In this document: in pieces, positions 17,939-20,435 of the stretch
How the letters are laid out: the number at the start of each line of letters is the position of its first letter
Position numbering within the stretch: position 1 is the first letter of the stretch
IMG/VR virus record: IMGVR_UViG_3300040801_002714
Coordinates: 1 to 20,435 of that record
Direction: 5' to 3' (one strand)
From: a virus
Length of the DNA: 20,435 nt
Translations under genes and position numbers: made by a program
Notes under the pieces: model-generated
Seen by the model: the letters and a program-made list of their open reading frames with translations, nothing else
Database searches by the model: none
What the model was told of the DNA's origin: nothing

Positions 17939-18135
17939 GATAGTTTTCCTTTAATAGTTTTTGCACACTGGCTAGCAGAACGGCCATTCATGTAACTGAG
18001 ACAGGCGTAGTCAAAAATCACAGCACCTAGCCCGCGGCCGTTAATCTGATGCTTGTCTGCATCAGCAATAAACTCCGACCCTAGCTCTGCTTTAACTTTG
18101 TCAAGATACTCGACTAACTTCTCAGGATTGGCCAT
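17935..18135 (-). CDS. small helical protein between dpdA and the 187-aa gene, 66 aa
   Basis: The family is not recognised. The protein is small: a first amphipathic helix (PEKLVEYLDKVKAELGSEF), a loop with HQINGRGLGA and a second helix (IFDYACLSYMNGRSASQCAK). The ATG at 18133-18135 is inside the end of dpdA (14-base overlap) with CGGAGA upstream, and its stop overlaps the next start as ATGA. This tight coupling with dpdA suggests equal production and perhaps a complex. Function is unknown. Confidence 0.75.
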   Translation of the reverse strand: MANPEKLVEYLDKVKAELGSEFIADADKHQINGRGLGAVIFDYACLSYMNGRSASQCAKTIKGKLS

Positions 18136-19660
18136 TGCGAATCTCCGTTTCTAGTTCGTCTAGCTTCTCTTCTTCGGCTTCTGTGAAGCCTTCGTCTTCG
18201 GCGTGATCACTTTGCATCTCAAACATTTTAGCAAACAGCGGATTGTTCTCGCCGCCTTGTGTTCTTGAGCCGCTTACGTCTTGCAGGAAGTTTCTATTGT
18301 CCTCTAGCATCTGCATTGGTGCATCGCTAGTAAACAGATCCTCCACAAACTTATCAAAGAACAAGATGTTACGCGGTACCCATTTAGAGAATTCTCCGCT
18401 CTTGTCACTCTTCTTAAGCTTCTTCCATTCTGTAATGTCAGGACGGAATCTTGCAGTTTCGATAGCAGTCAAGTGGTTAGCAATTTGCACAGCACGGATA
18501 TGCTGGTAAACATTGTGCACCATTATTAGTGCATAACTCATGCTGTCCCAAGATGTCTTGCGCTCTTCGCCTTTAGTATTAAGGTTCTCTCCGGGTCCAT
18601 GGCGACAAATGTCACCTACAGTCATACGTCTACCGATCTCACTTTCGAAAGGATAAGGAATATCACTGCCTTTGAGGTCTTTATTATCTGGCGCTGGTTC
18701 CATGATATAACTGTAACGGCTGTTAGTGTGAATAGGAGCCGTGTAAGTCATCCCGTTCGCTGTTGCAATGAACGGACTAGCGCAGTCGAAGCTAATTTGT
18801 AAATTAGGATTAACGTGTTTGCGAAGCTGTCGCTGAACAGACGTAAGCATAGATGCCCAGTCCAGTCTCGAGGTACCGAGAAAGTGCATCCAGTCCTTGC
18901 CTTCTAGCCGGCCTTCGTCTCGCAGTATAATGAGTCGCTTGAGCGCAACATACATATCGCGCATATTCTTGCCACCCATTGCCCAGCCTTCGAACTCGTA
19001 ATCGCGCACAGACTCATACCAGTGCTGTGCTTCTTCCCAGTTAGATCCTTGTAGTACATTCAAGAATTTAGTCGCCCCTAAGCGATTGTCTAAGAAGAAT
19101 TCGTTGTTGAACTGTGTTGCATCCAAACAGTCTTGGAATGTTTTCAGTCCAGTGACTTTTGCTCTCAACGGGTTTGCAGCCCAGCTAGGCACATCAAGCA
19201 CCATGCTCCAGTCTGCTGTGTATTCTAGCCAATTGAGAATAGCCATTCTTGTGTTATCGGCGTTGCCTTTATAATTAGCATCGCCTTTCTTTTCGTAGAA
19301 GTTATCCCAGTCAAACTTGAGAACACCCTTACCAATCTGGAAACCACCGGAGTCGCCTAAGATCATAGTCTGTTCACGATCTCTCTGGTGAATCATTCTC
19401 TCAACGGGCTTTTCAGGATTAAGGCATTTTTCTAGATTAAGTTCAGCATGGCCCGCTGAATACAGAGCAGTGTCGTAATAGAAACTGCCTTTGTCTTTGT
19501 CTAGAAAGTTTAGACTATCGAAACCGTTTTCGAATGCGTCCGGTAATCTATCCTCGCCAATTTTTCCGTTCCAGCACGTATCGAGCATGGATGTATAGAA
19601 TCCGGAAATAGCCGGAAGGAATAGGGCATAGTCCTTCTTTTGCCCGTTAAGATCTTTCAT
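18122..19660 (-). CDS. dpdA: DpdA-like DNA 7-deazaguanine transglycosylase
   Basis: DpdA is the DNA-acting relative of tRNA-guanine transglycosylase: it swaps guanine in DNA for a 7-deazaguanine such as preQ0. The TGT-fold landmarks are present in order: GDSGGFQ (residues 102-108, base-binding Asp103), VLDVP (154-158), NVLQG (201-205), FEGWAMGG (223-230, the gly-gly substrate loop) and SFDCASP (290-296), whose Asp292 matches the catalytic nucleophile of FDCVLP in bacterial TGT. At 512 residues it is much longer than TGT (about 370-380), as is usual for phage DpdA; the C-terminal third (about 400-512) is helical and charged. The phage's own queE at 8137-9096 would feed it. It is four bases downstream of the clamp gene. 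Specificity for preQ0 against other bases cannot be read. Confidence 0.88.
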   Translation of the reverse strand: MKDLNGQKKDYALFLPAISGFYTSMLDTCWNGKIGEDRLPDAFENGFDSLNFLDKDKGSFYYDTALYSAGHAELNLEKCLNPEKPVERMIHQRDREQTMILGDSGGFQIGKGVLKFDWDNFYEKKGDANYKGNADNTRMAILNWLEYTADWSMVLDVPSWAANPLRAKVTGLKTFQDCLDATQFNNEFFLDNRLGATKFLNVLQGSNWEEAQHWYESVRDYEFEGWAMGGKNMRDMYVALKRLIILRDEGRLEGKDWMHFLGTSRLDWASMLTSVQRQLRKHVNPNLQISFDCASPFIATANGMTYTAPIHTNSRYSYIMEPAPDNKDLKGSDIPYPFESEIGRRMTVGDICRHGPGENLNTKGEERKTSWDSMSYALIMVHNVYQHIRAVQIANHLTAIETARFRPDITEWKKLKKSDKSGEFSKWVPRNILFFDKFVEDLFTSDAPMQMLEDNRNFLQDVSGSRTQGGENNPLFAKMFEMQSDHAEDEGFTEAEEEKLDELETEIRNGQS

Positions 19661-19663
19661 TGA

Positions 19664-20404
19664 TTAAGTCCTTGCAGGAAGAATGTACTCGTAGTTGCCA
19701 AGACCGCTGTCGATGTCAATCTTCAGTGCGCCCTGATCTGAGAAGCTCATAGTGCAGCTTGCACTAGTTTCTTGCAGTTTTAGAATTGCAAGTACCTGAG
19801 GTAGCGGCCAACTCCACTGATGCTTTAGTTCGCCTTCAATGTCGCTAGCAAACACAAGAGCACTTCGGTCGTTTGCGCCAGAGCCAATCAGGAACTCTAA
19901 GTTGTCGCCGCGAGTCCTAACTGTGAATGTGCTCTCGAATGCGCCCAAGATGTTGTTCATGGATGTGAGGTCTTGCAGTGCGCTTTTTGTAGGAGTAATA
20001 ACCACATCCCACTGTGCACCCTTGAACGGTGGTACTTGGATCTGTTCCTTTGCCATCTCAGCGCTCATAAAGCGATAGCTAGCAACGTGTCCTTGGTTAG
20101 AATCAAATTTAACTTCACAAGGAATGTCTACCCCGTTGCGCTCCTGAGACACAATTTCTACTTCAGCGTTATCATTACTGAAGGGAGAAAAGTTCAAGTA
20201 GCCTGCCAGTACGCCTAGGCGAGACATACCAATAGTGCCTTCTAGTCCAGCGATAGCATTGTTCTGCTCGCCGTACATAACGACAGTTCTGTCTTGGTCC
20301 ATTGCTTCAAGCTTAACACCGTCTTCTTCGCCTGTTAGCTTTACCATTTCGATAAAGCCGAGACCAGAGGTATGCTTGATGATATCTAGAAAATTATCTA
20401 ACAT
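19664..20404 (-). CDS. 45: DNA polymerase sliding clamp (T4 gp45-like)
   Basis: The 246-residue protein starts LDNFLDIIKHTSGLGFIEMV and has the length, strand-rich pattern and repeated hydrophobic spacing of phage gp45 clamps. The block LGVLAGYLNFSPF (about residues 64-76) corresponds to the clamp's central domain. The closing segment LAILKLQETSASCTMSFSDQ then LKIDIDSGLGNYEYILPA matches the final strands of marine gp45-like proteins. In T4, gp45 encircles DNA, tethers the polymerase and, late in infection, activates late transcription with gp33 and gp55. The NATAAATA boxes in this window would use such a system. The start is ATG 20402-20404, as AAGGAG lies 6 bases upstream; a GTG one codon earlier is possible. 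The family call is by pattern, without an alignment. Confidence 0.78.
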   Translation of the reverse strand: MLDNFLDIIKHTSGLGFIEMVKLTGEEDGVKLEAMDQDRTVVMYGEQNNAIAGLEGTIGMSRLGVLAGYLNFSPFSNDNAEVEIVSQERNGVDIPCEVKFDSNQGHVASYRFMSAEMAKEQIQVPPFKGAQWDVVITPTKSALQDLTSMNNILGAFESTFTVRTRGDNLEFLIGSGANDRSALVFASDIEGELKHQWSWPLPQVLAILKLQETSASCTMSFSDQGALKIDIDSGLGNYEYILPART

Positions 20405-20435
20405 CACATGCTCCTTTATTGTTATTAGATGTGCG

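Noticed and set aside
1-20435. tRNA genes, CRISPR arrays, insertion sequences, attachment sites
   Set aside because: I saw no cloverleaf-compatible gap, regularly spaced repeats, transposase motifs or flanking inverted repeats; nearly all bases are coding.

Overview
This window looks like part of the genome of a T4-like marine myovirus (tailed phage). Every supportable gene is on the minus strand, so transcription runs from right to left. Genes are short, often overlap by 4-50 bases, and leave almost no intergenic DNA. T4-type hallmarks are a sliding clamp of the gp45 type, an RNase H/FEN-type 5' nuclease, and short late-promoter-like boxes of the form NATAAATA. There are no rRNA, tRNA, CRISPR or insertion-sequence features that I can see. 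The host is not identified. The lipid genes point by inference to a marine Gram-negative bacterium, possibly an alphaproteobacterium.

Right to left, the window opens with a replication and DNA-modification block: sliding clamp (19664-20404), a DpdA-like DNA guanine transglycosylase (18122-19660), and two small unknown genes that overlap in a chain behind it. A tandem cluster of four small paralogues follows (16131-17371), all built on a W-x2-W-[FW]-A-W-x-P-V motif. Next comes an overlapping pair, plcP (15349-16110) and an agt-type glycosyltransferase (14385-15386). In marine heterotrophic bacteria this pair replaces phospholipids with glycolipids under phosphate starvation. It is the most exciting content of the window: a possible phage-borne lipid-remodelling module.

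The middle part (about 9.1-14.4 kb) is a dense chain of overlapping small genes. It includes a QueD/PTPS-like T-fold candidate, a zinc ribbon, peptide deformylase, a second GT-B glycosyltransferase, a phosphoribosyltransferase, a HIT-family protein and several unknowns. QueE (8137-9096) supplies a step of 7-deazaguanine synthesis and so pairs logically with DpdA.

The left part (1-7.7 kb) holds the RNase H-like nuclease, a secreted HtrA-like serine protease with a PDZ domain, a stand-alone ribosomal protein bL12 C-terminal domain, a HEVGH metallopeptidase-like protein, the start of a MoxR-type ATPase, and many conserved or unknown small genes. Here the regulation is readable. Five sigma70-like promoters have their TTGAC(A/T) -35 box built on the TGA stop codon of the upstream gene, at exactly the same offset each time. 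Two of them place the start codon where transcription should begin, giving leaderless messages. Three late-type boxes lie 30-34 bases before other starts. Early-type and late-type promoters are therefore interleaved on one strand.

Assignments rest on motif recognition by eye. No homology search, structure prediction or composition calculation was run.
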